NCBI GenBank assembly: GCA_022842065.1
Contig: JALHQH010000008.1
Coordinates: 186,001-250,000 of the forward strand
DNA length: 64,000 nt
Origin: Caldilineaceae bacterium
GTDB lineage: Bacteria > Chloroflexota > Anaerolineae > Caldilineales > Caldilineaceae
Reading direction: 5' to 3'
Shown: positions 44,066-53,895 of the stretch, piece by piece
How positions within the stretch are numbered: position 1 is the first letter of the stretch
Layout of the letters: each line of letters opens with the position of its first letter
Notes under the pieces: model-generated
Seen by the model: the letters and a program-made list of their open reading frames with translations, nothing else
What the model was told of the DNA's origin: nothing
Databases searched by the model: none
Program-made: the position numbers and the translations under genes

Positions 44066-46111
44066 ATGACAGCTACCACAATCAAGGCCCAACCACTTAC
44101 GCTCGCACCCGAGCTCGAAAAGACGTTTGTAAATACCATTCGCATGCTCGCTGCGGATGCCGTGCAGCAGGCCGAATCCGGCCATGCCGGCTTGCCGATG
44201 GGCATGGCCCAAGCCGCCACCGTGCTGTGGGCGCGCTATTTGCGCTTTAGCCCCGCCGGTCCTCATTGGTTTGACCGTGACCGCTTTGTCCTGAGTGCCG
44301 GCCACGGTTCAATGTTGCTCTATTCCCTCCTCCACCTGACCGGCTTTGGTGTTTCGCTCGATGATCTAAAAAACTTCCGCCAGTGGGAAAGCAAGACCCC
44401 TGGCCATCCCGAATATGGCTATGCTCCTGGCATTGAAACCACGACTGGTCCACTTGGCCAAGGCTTTGCCAATGGCGTGGGGATGGCAATGGCCGAGCGC
44501 TGGCTGGCGGCCCGTTTCAACCAACCCGACTTTGAGGTGATCAACCACTACACCTATGCCATTGTCAGTGATGGCGATCTGATGGAAGGGATCGCCAGCG
44601 AAGCTGCCAGCCTGGCCGGGCATCTGCAATTGGGAAAACTGATCTACCTTTACGACAATAACCGGGTGACGATTGACGGCTATACGGACATTGCCTACAC
44701 GGAAGATTGGGCCAAGCGTTTTGACGCCTATGGCTGGCATGTGCAAGAGATCGACGGCATGGATGGCGCGGCCGTGGCCGCGGCCATTGAAGCTGCCCAG
44801 GCTGATCCCCGCCCAAGTATCATTGGTTGTAAAACGATCATCGGTTTTGGTAGCCCCAAATTGGGCGGCACCCCCAAAGCGCACAGTGATGCCTTTGGCG
44901 AAGAAGAGCTGGCCAAGACACGCGCCAATCTTGGTTTCCCTGTTGGCTCGCGCTTCTATGTGCCCGATGAGGTCGTTGCGCTGCGCGAACAATTTATTGC
45001 GCGCGGTCAGGCTTTTGAAGCAGCGCACGATCAACTGCTGGCCCGTTACGCCGAAAAGTACCCGGATGCGGCGGCTGAACTGGCACAATTTACTTCCGGT
45101 AAGTTGCCGGCAGGTTGGCAGGATGCCCTGCCGGTTTTCCCTGCTGGTGAAGCTGTGGCCACGCGCAACGCCGGTGGTACGGTGATCAACGCCTTGGCCA
45201 AGGTGATCCACAATCTGGTTGGCGGCAGCGCTGATTTGGCGGCGAGCAACAAAAATACCATCAAAGGCGGGGGCGATATGGCCCCTGGTAGTTTTGTCGG
45301 ACGCAATATCAACTTTGGCGTGCGTGAACATGGCATGGGTGGTATCATCAATGGGATGGCTTATCATGGGGGTGTGATGCCCTTTGGTGCCACCTTCTTT
45401 GTCTTCAGCGATTACTTGCGCCCGAGTATGCGCCTGGCGGCGTTGAGTGGGTTGCAGGTGATCTACATCTTTACCCACGACAGCGTGGGTGTCGGCGAAG
45501 ATGGGCCGACGCACCAGCCGATCGAGCAGTTGGCTTCGCTGCGTGCCATGATCAACATGACGGTGGTGCGGCCGGCGGATGCCAATGAGACCGCCCAAGC
45601 CTGGCGCATTGCCCTTGAGAACATTCAGGGGCCGACTGCGTTGGTGCTCACCCGCCAAAACCTGCCCACTTTTGATCGCGAAGGCGAGGGCTTAGCACCA
45701 GCCACCGATGCGCTTAAGGGCGGCTATACCCTCTACGACAGCAAACCCGGCCAGCCGGAAATTGTCCTGCTCTCCACCGGCAGCGAAGTCTCGATTGCCT
45801 ATGAGGGGGCCAAGCAGTTGGCCAAAGAAGGCATCGCCGTGCGCGTCGTTAGCCTGCCCTCTTGGGAACTCTTTAGTGGGCAAAGTGAGGAATATCGCGC
45901 GGCGGTCATTCCCGCCAACGTGCCAAAATTGGCGATTGAAGCCGGCACCTCCTTTGGCTGGGAACGCTGGATCGGCAATGATAAGGCCAAGAGCGATATC
46001 ATCGCGGTGGACCGTTTTGGCTCTAGTGCCCCCTATAAACGAGTTTATGCTGAATTGGGCTTGACGCCCGAAAATGTTGTTAAACGTGCCAAGGCGCTCT
46101 TGGGCAAATAA
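44066..46111 (+). CDS. tkt: Transketolase
   Basis: The 681-residue full-length enzyme of the pentose phosphate pathway moves two-carbon units between sugar phosphates using thiamine diphosphate. Visible motifs: [12 protein letters not shown] and [20 protein letters not shown] (N-terminal), the diphosphate/magnesium loop [20 protein letters not shown] with [14 protein letters not shown], the catalytic [17 protein letters not shown], and [21 protein letters not shown] chose ATG 44066, which follows GAGGTGA by 6 bp, over a GTG 9 bp upstream. Stands alone between repeats. Confidence 0.95.
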   Translation: MTATTIKAQPLTLAPELEKTFVNTIRMLAADAVQQAESGHAGLPMGMAQAATVLWARYLRFSPAGPHWFDRDRFVLSAGHGSMLLYSLLHLTGFGVSLDDLKNFRQWESKTPGHPEYGYAPGIETTTGPLGQGFANGVGMAMAERWLAARFNQPDFEVINHYTYAIVSDGDLMEGIASEAASLAGHLQLGKLIYLYDNNRVTIDGYTDIAYTEDWAKRFDAYGWHVQEIDGMDGAAVAAAIEAAQADPRPSIIGCKTIIGFGSPKLGGTPKAHSDAFGEEELAKTRANLGFPVGSRFYVPDEVVALREQFIARGQAFEAAHDQLLARYAEKYPDAAAELAQFTSGKLPAGWQDALPVFPAGEAVATRNAGGTVINALAKVIHNLVGGSADLAASNKNTIKGGGDMAPGSFVGRNINFGVREHGMGGIINGMAYHGGVMPFGATFFVFSDYLRPSMRLAALSGLQVIYIFTHDSVGVGEDGPTHQPIEQLASLRAMINMTVVRPADANETAQAWRIALENIQGPTALVLTRQNLPTFDREGEGLAPATDALKGGYTLYDSKPGQPEIVLLSTGSEVSIAYEGAKQLAKEGIAVRVVSLPSWELFSGQSEEYRAAVIPANVPKLAIEAGTSFGWERWIGNDKAKSDIIAVDRFGSSAPYKRVYAELGLTPENVVKRAKALLGK

Positions 46112-46118
46112 ACGATTA

Positions 46119-46222
46119 ATGCGTAAAACGTGATGCGTAAAACGTGAAACGTAATGCGTGAAACGTAATGCGTGAGCACAACCTTTACGTTTTACGTTTC
46201 ACGTTTTACGCATCACGCATCA
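46119..46222. repeat. ACGTAAAACGTGATGCG-type hairpin repeat, copy 2
   Basis: Several direct GCGTAAAACGTGATGCG-like units face TTTACGTTTCACGTTTTACG and CATCACGCATCACC, forming a long imperfect stem just after tkt. Confidence 0.7.
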
Positions 46223-46244
46223 CCAATTAGACCCGGACCCTCCT

Positions 46245-46730
46245 ATGCTTGACGCGCTACGCCAACTCAGTCGCCGTGTCCGCCAACACCATGCCATTGA
46301 ACATGCGACCATTTATATTCTGTCCGAACGTTTCAGCCACCGCCGCTTTAGTGGCTATAGTGATCCCTTTGGCTTTACAATCTATGGTGAGGTGGATGAA
46401 CAGGCATTACGGCGGGCGGTAAATGATGCGCTGCTGCGTTTGCAGGCCGGGGAAAGTGATCTGGCGCGTCATCCCAATTGTGGGACAAATATTGTGACGA
46501 CGGCTGTCCTCGTCACCCTGGCGGCGTTGTTGCCTGGACGCCGGCATAACCCTTTTGAGCGCTTTGCCATGAGCCTGGTGCTGGTGATGCCGGCGCTGCT
46601 GTTTGGTGGCCGCCTGGGGATGCAGCTACAGCATTACACTACCCTAGCCGAGGTCAACGACCGGTGGCTGGTTGAGCTTTATCCAGTGCAAATGGGCAAT
46701 CTGCGGCTTTATCGCGTCGTTTTTGAATAA
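46245..46730 (+). CDS. DUF6391 membrane protein
   Basis: 161 residues. RQHHAIEHATIYILSERF, SDPFGFTIYGEVDEQALRRA and ARHPNCGTNIVTTAVLVTLA are typical of the DUF6391 proteins of cyanobacteria and Chloroflexi; two hydrophobic segments follow Cys85. Function unknown. It ends 15 bp before the holA ATG, so the two are likely cotranscribed. Confidence 0.8.
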   Translation: MLDALRQLSRRVRQHHAIEHATIYILSERFSHRRFSGYSDPFGFTIYGEVDEQALRRAVNDALLRLQAGESDLARHPNCGTNIVTTAVLVTLAALLPGRRHNPFERFAMSLVLVMPALLFGGRLGMQLQHYTTLAEVNDRWLVELYPVQMGNLRLYRVVFE

Positions 46731-46745
46731 GATTTGTCTGGCGCA

Positions 46746-47798
46746 ATGATCTATCTGCACCTCAACTGTGATGAATATCTGAGCGGTCAGCGTATTGCTG
46801 AACGTAAACGGGCCTTGGGCGACGCCGAGATGGCGGATCTCAACACGGCGACGCTCGACGGTAATCAGCTGCGCACCGCCGATCTACTGGGCGAGGCCAG
46901 CATGATGCCTTTCCTCGCGCCCAAGCGTTTGTTGCTGGTCAACGGTTTTCTCGATAGTCTCGATAAGCGTATGGCCGCCAGTAAAGGCACTGAAAGTGCT
47001 GCGCACCAGATGGCGGCCCAGTTGCTGACAGAATTAGAGCTGCTGCCCGATACCTGTGATCTGATCCTGATTGACAACAATGTCGATAAACGACGTGTCC
47101 TCTGGAAAGGCTTTACCACTGCGGCCACCGAGAAATACCCTGCACGCAAAATCCCTGGCCTGGATGAGTTGATCAAGCGTAAAGTGATTATCGCCGAAGA
47201 GTTGGTGACGCCCGATGCCAAAGCGTTGCCCGGCTGGTTGCACGCCTATGCGCGTGCCCAGCAGATCGCAATGGAAGGACAGGCCACCCAAACGCTGGCC
47301 GACTTTGTCGGGCCTAATCTGCGCCAACTGCACAACGAATTGCTCAAACTTGCCACCTATGCCGGCAAGCGCCCCATCACGGTGCAGGATGTGCGTTTAC
47401 TTGTCAGCGATGCCAGCGAAGCGTTGATCTGGGATCTCACCGACGCGCTGAGCCAGCGTAATGGCCGCGGGGCCATGCACTCGCTTTATGAATTGCGGCG
47501 GGGCGATGCGAACCCGTTTTATCTTTTAACCATGATTGCGCGCCAATACCGGATTCTGCTCAAAGTCAAAGCGGCCATGCAAAGCAGTGGCGGCAACGAA
47601 TATGATATTGCCAAAGTCGTCGGCGAAAAACCTTATTCGGTCAAAAAGGCGATGAATCAGGCTAACAGCTATCCCCTCCCCGTGCTGATCGCAACGATGG
47701 ATCGCCTGCTCGAAGCCGACTTTGCCATGAAAACTGGGGCTGACCCAGAGACCGAAATCGACCTGTTGATTGCTGAATTAACCCAGAAGAAGCGCTGA
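46746..47798 (+). CDS. holA: DNA polymerase III subunit delta
   Basis: The 350-residue clamp-loader delta subunit opens the sliding clamp. MIYLHLNCDEYLSGQRIAER is the usual start of the AAA+-like N-domain (no functional Walker A, as expected). FLAPKRLLLVNGFLD, DTCDLILIDNNVD, the helical AQTLADFVG-like LADFVGPNLRQLHNELLKLA, and the C-terminal PFYLLTMIARQYRILLKVKA follow. ATG 46746 starts at the conserved strand; a TTG 12 bp upstream is possible. recF, another replication/repair gene, follows after a repeat. Confidence 0.88.
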   Translation: MIYLHLNCDEYLSGQRIAERKRALGDAEMADLNTATLDGNQLRTADLLGEASMMPFLAPKRLLLVNGFLDSLDKRMAASKGTESAAHQMAAQLLTELELLPDTCDLILIDNNVDKRRVLWKGFTTAATEKYPARKIPGLDELIKRKVIIAEELVTPDAKALPGWLHAYARAQQIAMEGQATQTLADFVGPNLRQLHNELLKLATYAGKRPITVQDVRLLVSDASEALIWDLTDALSQRNGRGAMHSLYELRRGDANPFYLLTMIARQYRILLKVKAAMQSSGGNEYDIAKVVGEKPYSVKKAMNQANSYPLPVLIATMDRLLEADFAMKTGADPETEIDLLIAELTQKKR

Positions 47799-47808
47799 GA
47801 CACGTAAA

Positions 47809-47876
47809 ACGTGATGCGTAAAACGTGATACGGGGCGGGGAGATTCTACGCTCATATCACGTTTTACGCATCACGT
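47809..47876. repeat. ACGTGATGCGTAAAACGTGAT hairpin repeat, copy 3
   Basis: 21-bp perfect arms at 47809-47829 and 47856-47876 with a 26-nt G-rich loop, between holA and recF. Confidence 0.8.
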
Positions 47877-47890
47877 CTCTAACCTGTACC

Positions 47891-49138
47891 ATGTTCCTAA
47901 CCCACCTGTCACTCACCCACTATCGCAATTATCAGCGGCTGGAGCTTGATTTTCAGCAGCCCTTTGCCCTGCTGCAAGGCCAAAACGCCCAGGGTAAGAC
48001 GAACTTGCTCGAAGCGATCTATTTTCTTTCGACTAGCAAACCGGTCCATGCCCAACAAGAGCGGGAAGTAGTGGATTGGCAGGCGCAGAGTGAGCCGATT
48101 CCCTATAGTCGGCTGGCGGCGGAGGTGCAAGGGGGGGGACGACCGTTGACCCTGGAGATCATCCTCTCCGGCCGCGGGGATGGGGTCAACTATACCAAGC
48201 AGGTGAAGATCAACGGGGTCAACAAGCGTAGTATGGATCTGCTGGGGTTGATGCCCACGGTGCTCTTCCTGCCCGCGGATATCAAGCTGGTTGACGGCAG
48301 TCCGGGTGAGCGGCGGCGCTATTTGGATATTGCGCTCTGCCAGATCGACCGTGACTATTGCCGCGCCCTTTCTGAATTTCAGAAGGTGGTTACCCAGCGC
48401 AATAGCCTGCTCAAAACGCTGCGCGATCAGAATGCCCGGCCTACCGCAGAGAGTACCGATGCCCAGTTGCGTTTTTGGGACGCCCAGCTGAGCACCTTCG
48501 GTAGTGCGGTGATGGCGCGCCGCCACAATTTTGTTTTACAGCTAGAAATGATCGCCCATCAACGCCATGCCGCGCTCAGCAACGATCTAGAGCGGCTCAC
48601 CCTTTACTACGTGCCGAGCTTTAATCCTGGTCAACTCTCAGAGCTGGCTTTTACGCAGTTACAAGAGAGTTCGCTCTTTGCCGACGAAATGGCGGAGACC
48701 CATACGCCCATCACCGCTGCCACCATTGCCGAGCACTACCTGGCCAAGCTCCGCAGCCGCCGCGCCCGCGAACTTGCCGCCGGCACGACCCTCTATGGTC
48801 CCCACCGCGATGATCTGCGCATTGTCGCCAACGGCCGTGACCTGCGCACCTATGGCAGTCGTGGTCAACAGCGTACCGCCGCCTTGGCCTTGAAACTTGC
48901 TGAGTTGCAGCTGAGCACGGAGGCCGCCGGCCGCGCCCCCTTGCTCCTGCTCGATGATGTCATGAGCGAACTTGATCTGCACCGGCGCAACACCCTGCTC
49001 AACGCCCTCCACGATGTTCCCCAGGCGATTATCACCACCACCGATTGGACCGATTTTGCGCCCACCTTTCGCGATCGGGCACAGCGCTTTCATGTCCACG
49101 GTGGGGTGGTGCAGCCGGTTAATGAGGATGATGTCTAG
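47891..49138 (+). CDS. recF: DNA replication and repair protein RecF
   Basis: The 415-residue SMC-like ATPase loads RecA at gaps through RecFOR. It starts MFLTHLSLTHYRNYQRLELD with Walker A LQGQNAQGKTNLLEAIYFLS (about residues 31-50). YGPHRDDLRIVANGRDLRTY, then SRGQQRTAALALKLAEL (ABC signature) and LLLDDVMSELDLHRR (Walker B) complete the head domain. I chose the ATG at 47891, where the conserved N-terminus begins; a longer frame extends into the repeat. A terminator follows. Confidence 0.95.
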   Translation: MFLTHLSLTHYRNYQRLELDFQQPFALLQGQNAQGKTNLLEAIYFLSTSKPVHAQQEREVVDWQAQSEPIPYSRLAAEVQGGGRPLTLEIILSGRGDGVNYTKQVKINGVNKRSMDLLGLMPTVLFLPADIKLVDGSPGERRRYLDIALCQIDRDYCRALSEFQKVVTQRNSLLKTLRDQNARPTAESTDAQLRFWDAQLSTFGSAVMARRHNFVLQLEMIAHQRHAALSNDLERLTLYYVPSFNPGQLSELAFTQLQESSLFADEMAETHTPITAATIAEHYLAKLRSRRARELAAGTTLYGPHRDDLRIVANGRDLRTYGSRGQQRTAALALKLAELQLSTEAAGRAPLLLLDDVMSELDLHRRNTLLNALHDVPQAIITTTDWTDFAPTFRDRAQRFHVHGGVVQPVNEDDV

Positions 49139-49165
49139 ATGGGATTGACATTACGCTTTCCAAGC

Positions 49166-49198
49166 AAAGGGGTTGCGTAATCGTTACGCAACCCCTTT
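49166..49198. terminator. Bidirectional terminator between recF and the Rpn-like gene
   Basis: AAAGGGGTTGCGTAA, TCG, TTACGCAACCCCTTT: a 15-bp perfect stem with T/A-rich ends between convergent genes. Confidence 0.75.
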
Positions 49199-49219
49199 TG
49201 GCTTACCCTTTTTTGTCGT

Positions 49220-50206
49220 TCATGCTGCTGGCTTCGGCAACGCGGCAATGAACGCTTCCCACGAATCGGCATCGAGCGCGGCGTTGACTAGGTCGTTCAA
49301 CTGGGCAAGTGTACTGTCAGACAAGCGCGTGTAAACGGTCGACGGTATGTCGCCTAACCGTTGTTGTAGGATCCGCTCAATGGTGCCGCGCATTGCCAAC
49401 TCACCTTGTTCAATGCCTTGTTCAATGCCTTGCTTAAAGACTTGTTCAATGCCTTGCTGGGCTTGCTTCGCTATCTCTTTTCGCCATTCTTCAAGCTGCC
49501 AGCCAAACAAAACCGGGGTGTCCGCCGTTGGCGGATAGTCGCGCAAGAAATCTTCTTTGGTGTACATATTCGGAATCTCCTCATTCAGCCGCTTCAGAAT
49601 CTGTTGCCAATAGACGCTGACTTCGGCAAATAACGTAGACTCAGTTGCCAGGGTCCGATAAGCCGCTTGGATGCGGGCCATATCCGTTGAAAAGAGCGCC
49701 AGAATCGGATTGTCAGTCTGGCTGCAAACAATAATGCGTACCGGCTTTAAGCTGCTCATCCGCAGATCGTAAACCTCGCCCGGCCGTACTTCCGTTACCA
49801 ATCCCTGGGCGCGTAATAGTTGGAGCAGGTCACGCGGAAAGTGGTTGGTGATCGCATACAGATTGATCTCACGCCGCGGGACAGCGCGCACCTTGCAATA
49901 GTTAGTGAGATGACCATAGAATTCTTCAAGCGCCTGGGCGTTGAACACTTCACTGTAAGATTTGAATGAAATCAGGTTGTGTTCGTTCAAGTCGCCAAAG
50001 ACTTGCCAGTAGATCGGTGGCAAGGTCTTCTCCACTACCTGTACCCGACGCACTGCAATCATATCAACGATCTGGCGCTGTAAGGAAAGATCAACCTCGA
50101 CTTCGGTCGCAAAGCCCAGGTGCGTCATGACTGGAGTCAATGTGAGGCCGGCAATCCGATGGTCATCGGTTCGGGCTTTGGTTGGTTGCTCAGGTTCCAT
50201 TGTCAT
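49220..50206 (-). CDS. Rpn/PDDEXK-like hypothetical protein with EQGIEQ repeats
   Basis: The 328-residue protein resembles the RpnA-like/PD-(D/E)XK transposase-like proteins common in this phylum. VEVDLSLQRQIVDMIAVRR and PPIYWQVFGDLNEHNLISF (Glu of the nuclease core region) are followed by SYSEVFNAQALEEFYGHLTN. The C-terminal third has a short tandem repeat, QGIEQVFKQGIEQGIEQGE, a typical low-complexity linker of such proteins. The last 60 residues (IERILQQRLGDIPSTVYTRL) resemble the C-terminus of the DUF2887-family genes at 7.4-10.1 kb. Function unknown. Confidence 0.55.
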   Translation of the reverse strand: MTMEPEQPTKARTDDHRIAGLTLTPVMTHLGFATEVEVDLSLQRQIVDMIAVRRVQVVEKTLPPIYWQVFGDLNEHNLISFKSYSEVFNAQALEEFYGHLTNYCKVRAVPRREINLYAITNHFPRDLLQLLRAQGLVTEVRPGEVYDLRMSSLKPVRIIVCSQTDNPILALFSTDMARIQAAYRTLATESTLFAEVSVYWQQILKRLNEEIPNMYTKEDFLRDYPPTADTPVLFGWQLEEWRKEIAKQAQQGIEQVFKQGIEQGIEQGELAMRGTIERILQQRLGDIPSTVYTRLSDSTLAQLNDLVNAALDADSWEAFIAALPKPAA

Positions 50207-50636
50207 CAATGCTCGATCTGATCGTTCGGTTTATCGGTACAATGATCATTTCATCTGTGTTGAGATCGCCTGTCAAGCGGAATTTTGTATAATCCTCGAT
50301 CAACGGTCGCTGCCTATCAAGATGGCTTGATCTACCATCATCCATCCTGCCATCGTAGGGGTGACAACCATAGAACTTATGCAGATTTTACCCTTACCAC
50401 AGGGGTATGGCGTCGTTCATCTTCTCTAGGTTCTCTGCGGCTAATGCATAGGCCATAAACCACTTAACAGCTCGGGGACGCTTGGTCGATTACACACCTT
50501 AGCTTACCGCTGGCGACACCATTCCTGATGCCCCCTCCCGGCGATGCGCCCTACCGGCTACGCAGTTACACGATCTGAACAAACTATGTTATCATAACAA
50601 CAATCGCTGCGTTTGTCGTCAATTCGTCGTTGGAAA
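50207..50636. other. Intergenic region, divergent leader
   Basis: Between divergent genes. I see no coding frame and no RNA gene. TTGTATAAT near 50285-50293 is a possible -10 on the plus strand but lacks a spaced -35, and TATGTTATCATAAC near 50584-50597 is a short palindrome near the helicase start. Confidence 0.4.
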
Positions 50637-53600
50637 ATGTCAAATTACCGTCTGCTCAAACACAAAGACTATGACCGTGTTGCTGAAACATTGCCCCCGT
50701 CAATTCGCCGCAAAGCGCTATGGGCGCAAGTGTTGTTGGGAACGCGCGGGCGCACGCCCAATGTAAAAGGTACCACCGGTCTCAACGCGCGCTGGCGGCG
50801 TACCCCCGTGCAAGGCAACCATTATTACATGTGGTGGATCCCCAACAGCGAGAGCGGCATTGAAACACCGCCCAACAAAGACCCTGAACAGCTTAATCTA
50901 CCACTGCCAAACGGTGCCCACGCGGCCCAGACGATTCTCGTCCATTCGATCCGCCATCATGACGAGACAGATGACCCTCTCGAGCTTGGCTCTTTGAACG
51001 ACTACGAGGAGGTGCCGATTGCCAGCCTCGATCCCCGTTACGATGAGCAAACCGCGCTGAGTGATCGCATGCAGAGTGCGCAGATCACTTTGGCGACAGT
51101 AATGGGGCTACCCGGCAGCGGCAAGACAGTCTCCCTGCTCTACCTTGTGCGCGATTTAGCCAAGCGTACCGACCTGCAGAAGATCCTCTATATCACCTAT
51201 ACCAGCCGCCTGAAACGGGCCGCGCAAGAATTTTTAGAGGCCCAAGGCGAGGTGCTTGCCCAAAAGGTGCGCGTGGCAACGCTGGGTGAGATCGAGCACC
51301 AGTTGACGCGCATGGCGGCCCAGCATGAGCCCTTTGGGGAGTTGGAGCGTTTTACCCGCTTTCTGAATCTGCCCCATACCCCCACCCTTGGCCCTTGGAA
51401 GCGCTTTCCGCAGACCCTCTTCACCGAAATCCGTGCCCACCTGCTGGGTAAACTTTTTCCCGTCGATTACCAACTTGCCCACGCCGACCTGCGTGACCTC
51501 ATTGCGTACGACGGGGGGCTGAGTGCGGCGACCTATGCGGCCATGCGCGGGCTTGACCGCAACGCCGCCGAATTAGCTTGTCGCCTGGCGATCAGCGCGC
51601 AGAATGAGCACTTCTTCCAGGATCAACTGGCGGCCAATCACGCAATCAGCCGGCTGCAAAAGGGTAAAAGCCCGCACTGGCTGGCCGAATATGATGGGCT
51701 GGTAATCGACGAGGTGCAGGATCTCACGCTGGTGCAGATTGCCATGGTCGGCGAGATGGTGCGTGAGCGGCGGCGCCGCCGTACAGATGCGCCCTTTGCC
51801 TTTGTCGTTGCCGGTGATGAGTCGCAGATTGTCCAGCCCAGTGGCTTTGATTGGGGCGTTACCAAAAATCTGCTCGGCGAACAGATGGAGACCTGGCCTG
51901 AGGAATTTGAATTTGCCCATCAGCGCCGCTCGCCGCGCAACCTGGCCCAACTGATCGATAACAGTTGGCGCTTTTATAGCAACCTGCCCAAGCCCTTGCG
52001 CCCCAGTGGTCGCCGCCAAGCCTTTATCTATGAAACCATCGGCAGCGACGCCACGGAGGAGGGTAACGGCCAACTTTTCCTCTGCGCGCCACGCCATCAA
52101 CCCACAGAAACGAGCAGCGCGGCCCAGCGTGACTGGCAAGATCTGATCGATGAGTTGGTGAACAGTCCTGGCCGGGTGATCGTCGACATGAGCGAAGGAC
52201 TGCGCAATCAACTGCGACAAAGCAATGCCGATGCCGGCCAGGAGAGTGACGAGGTGATCTTCCTCCCCCGTGAGATTAAGGGGTTGGAACGCAGCACAGT
52301 GCTGATTTACGGCCTCAATGAGCTCTATACGCGGGCCGATGCCCTCTGCCACGATTTGAACGGCGACCTGATCGGGCGTCTTGAAGCGCGACGACTGTTT
52401 GATGAGATGCGCGTCGCTTTGAGCCGCTCAACTGACCGCCTGGTGATTATGGACAGCCCCGATGCCGCGGTCTTAAGTGCGCTGGCCATCAGCGAAATTC
52501 CCGGCGTGTTGACCATTCGCTGGCCTGATCTGATCGAGACCTTGCAGACCGAAGATCTTTCGGCCATCGAAGTGATTGAAGGCTACCTGGACGAGGTTGA
52601 TGATCTGCTGGCGCGCGGCATGTGGACCCAGGCTTACCGCCGTAATCGCCGGGCCTATGAGCTAGCGATTCAACTCGAAGATCATGCCCTGCAGCGCGAG
52701 GCCGCCGCGCAATATATTGATGGTCATCTACAAGAAGCGGCTGACCGGCTCGCCGCACGTGATTGGCGGGCAACGCACAAAATCAATAGCGAGGCTGCCA
52801 CGTTGGCCACCAGCTTTGGCGATCCACTGCTGATCGATCAGGTGGCTGATCAAGCTGCCGAATTGAATAGTGCGATTGGAACCGAGGTGCATGCCCTTTT
52901 AGCCACCGCTCGTGGCTATCTGGAGGTCGCCAACTATCGGCAAGCCCAAGAAGGGGTGATTGCCGCCGAAGCTCTGGTCATGCTAACCAGTGACCAGACG
53001 TTACAGATGGCGGTTGACGAGGTCACTGCGGCGTTAGCTTGGCGCTGGGCGGCACGCCTGCTCGACCAGGATATGACCGCGGAGACGGTGGCACGGGTCA
53101 TCAACCTCTTTGAAACCGCGGCAGGTGTAATGCAACGGCAGGCCGATAGTGTTGGTTCCCAGGTGATGGATATGCTTGCCAAGCGTTACCACGAACTGCC
53201 CCCCCGCCCCAACCTGAGCAAACGTGAAGTGATCGACCTGCTGGCGCGCACCCAGCAATATTTGCAGCTAGTGCGCCCCCTCAACCTGGGCGATGAAGGC
53301 TACCTCTATGTCCAGCGCTGGCTCGACGAAACCTTTGGCGGACTACACAGCCACGCCGATCTCTACTACTCGTGGGCTTTATTGGCACAAGAATTCGCTG
53401 GCGTTGCCGACTATACGACCCTTGACGAACATCTCTGGGAGTTGGAAAACGAGTTGGATCTGCTCGTGGCGCGTGGTCGCCAATCGCCCGACGAGCCGGT
53501 GGTTAAACGCTTCCGCGCTTTTGTCGCCGCGTACAACGAAGTCCCAGCCCAGGCCTCCCTGCTCTGGGAAGAGTTGGGGGAGCTCGATCTGGCGTTCCAA

Positions 53601-53831
53601 GCCGCACGCAGCGCTGGCGATCTGGAACGCGCCTACAGCCTCGCCCGCCAGGCCAAACTCGCCATCCCTGAAGATCTCGCTGTTACCGTTAAAACCACCC
53701 GCCTGCTCCTCCAGCTTAAACAAAAACACCATGGCCTCTACCCCGCCGAACGGCAAGCGCTGCTTGATCTGTTGGCCGCGCTGCAAGAGGATGTCGCAAG
53801 GGATCTGTTGCCAGGGGATGGCGCGGGATAA
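50637..53831 (+). CDS. UvrD/Rep-type helicase with RelE-like N-terminus and helical C-terminus
   Basis: 1064 residues. N-terminal 75 residues (YRLLKHKDYDRVAETLPPSI, GLNARWRRTPVQGNHYYMWW) look like a RelE/ParE-type small domain. A superfamily 1 helicase core follows: Walker A MGLPGSGKTVSLLYL (about 155-170), Walker B GLVIDEVQDLTLVQ (near 355), VVAGDESQIVQPSG, FEFAHQRRSPRNLAQLI, FLPREIKGLERSTVLIYG, and VALSRSTDRLVI. The last 400 residues are helical and TPR/HEAT-like (YRQAQEGVIAAEALVML). Such helicases act in repair or defence. Neither the substrate nor a partner is shown; it stands alone. Confidence 0.8.
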   Translation: MSNYRLLKHKDYDRVAETLPPSIRRKALWAQVLLGTRGRTPNVKGTTGLNARWRRTPVQGNHYYMWWIPNSESGIETPPNKDPEQLNLPLPNGAHAAQTILVHSIRHHDETDDPLELGSLNDYEEVPIASLDPRYDEQTALSDRMQSAQITLATVMGLPGSGKTVSLLYLVRDLAKRTDLQKILYITYTSRLKRAAQEFLEAQGEVLAQKVRVATLGEIEHQLTRMAAQHEPFGELERFTRFLNLPHTPTLGPWKRFPQTLFTEIRAHLLGKLFPVDYQLAHADLRDLIAYDGGLSAATYAAMRGLDRNAAELACRLAISAQNEHFFQDQLAANHAISRLQKGKSPHWLAEYDGLVIDEVQDLTLVQIAMVGEMVRERRRRRTDAPFAFVVAGDESQIVQPSGFDWGVTKNLLGEQMETWPEEFEFAHQRRSPRNLAQLIDNSWRFYSNLPKPLRPSGRRQAFIYETIGSDATEEGNGQLFLCAPRHQPTETSSAAQRDWQDLIDELVNSPGRVIVDMSEGLRNQLRQSNADAGQESDEVIFLPREIKGLERSTVLIYGLNELYTRADALCHDLNGDLIGRLEARRLFDEMRVALSRSTDRLVIMDSPDAAVLSALAISEIPGVLTIRWPDLIETLQTEDLSAIEVIEGYLDEVDDLLARGMWTQAYRRNRRAYELAIQLEDHALQREAAAQYIDGHLQEAADRLAARDWRATHKINSEAATLATSFGDPLLIDQVADQAAELNSAIGTEVHALLATARGYLEVANYRQAQEGVIAAEALVMLTSDQTLQMAVDEVTAALAWRWAARLLDQDMTAETVARVINLFETAAGVMQRQADSVGSQVMDMLAKRYHELPPRPNLSKREVIDLLARTQQYLQLVRPLNLGDEGYLYVQRWLDETFGGLHSHADLYYSWALLAQEFAGVADYTTLDEHLWELENELDLLVARGRQSPDEPVVKRFRAFVAAYNEVPAQASLLWEELGELDLAFQAARSAGDLERAYSLARQAKLAIPEDLAVTVKTTRLLLQLKQKHHGLYPAERQALLDLLAALQEDVARDLLPGDGAG

Positions 53832-53895
53832 GCAATCTTCCAATGGATTGCCAACCTGAACTGAGTCAACCTGACCTGTGTAATCCGTTCTGATT

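Noticed and set aside
44366..45658. 430-codon open frame opposite transketolase
   Set aside because: Shadow of the tkt reading frame; no ribosome-binding site and no protein-like pattern.
49166..49198. A further copy of the 25-nt-core hairpin family (arms share TTGCGTAA)
   Set aside because: The core is absent and the loop has only 3 nt; it is better explained as a terminator.
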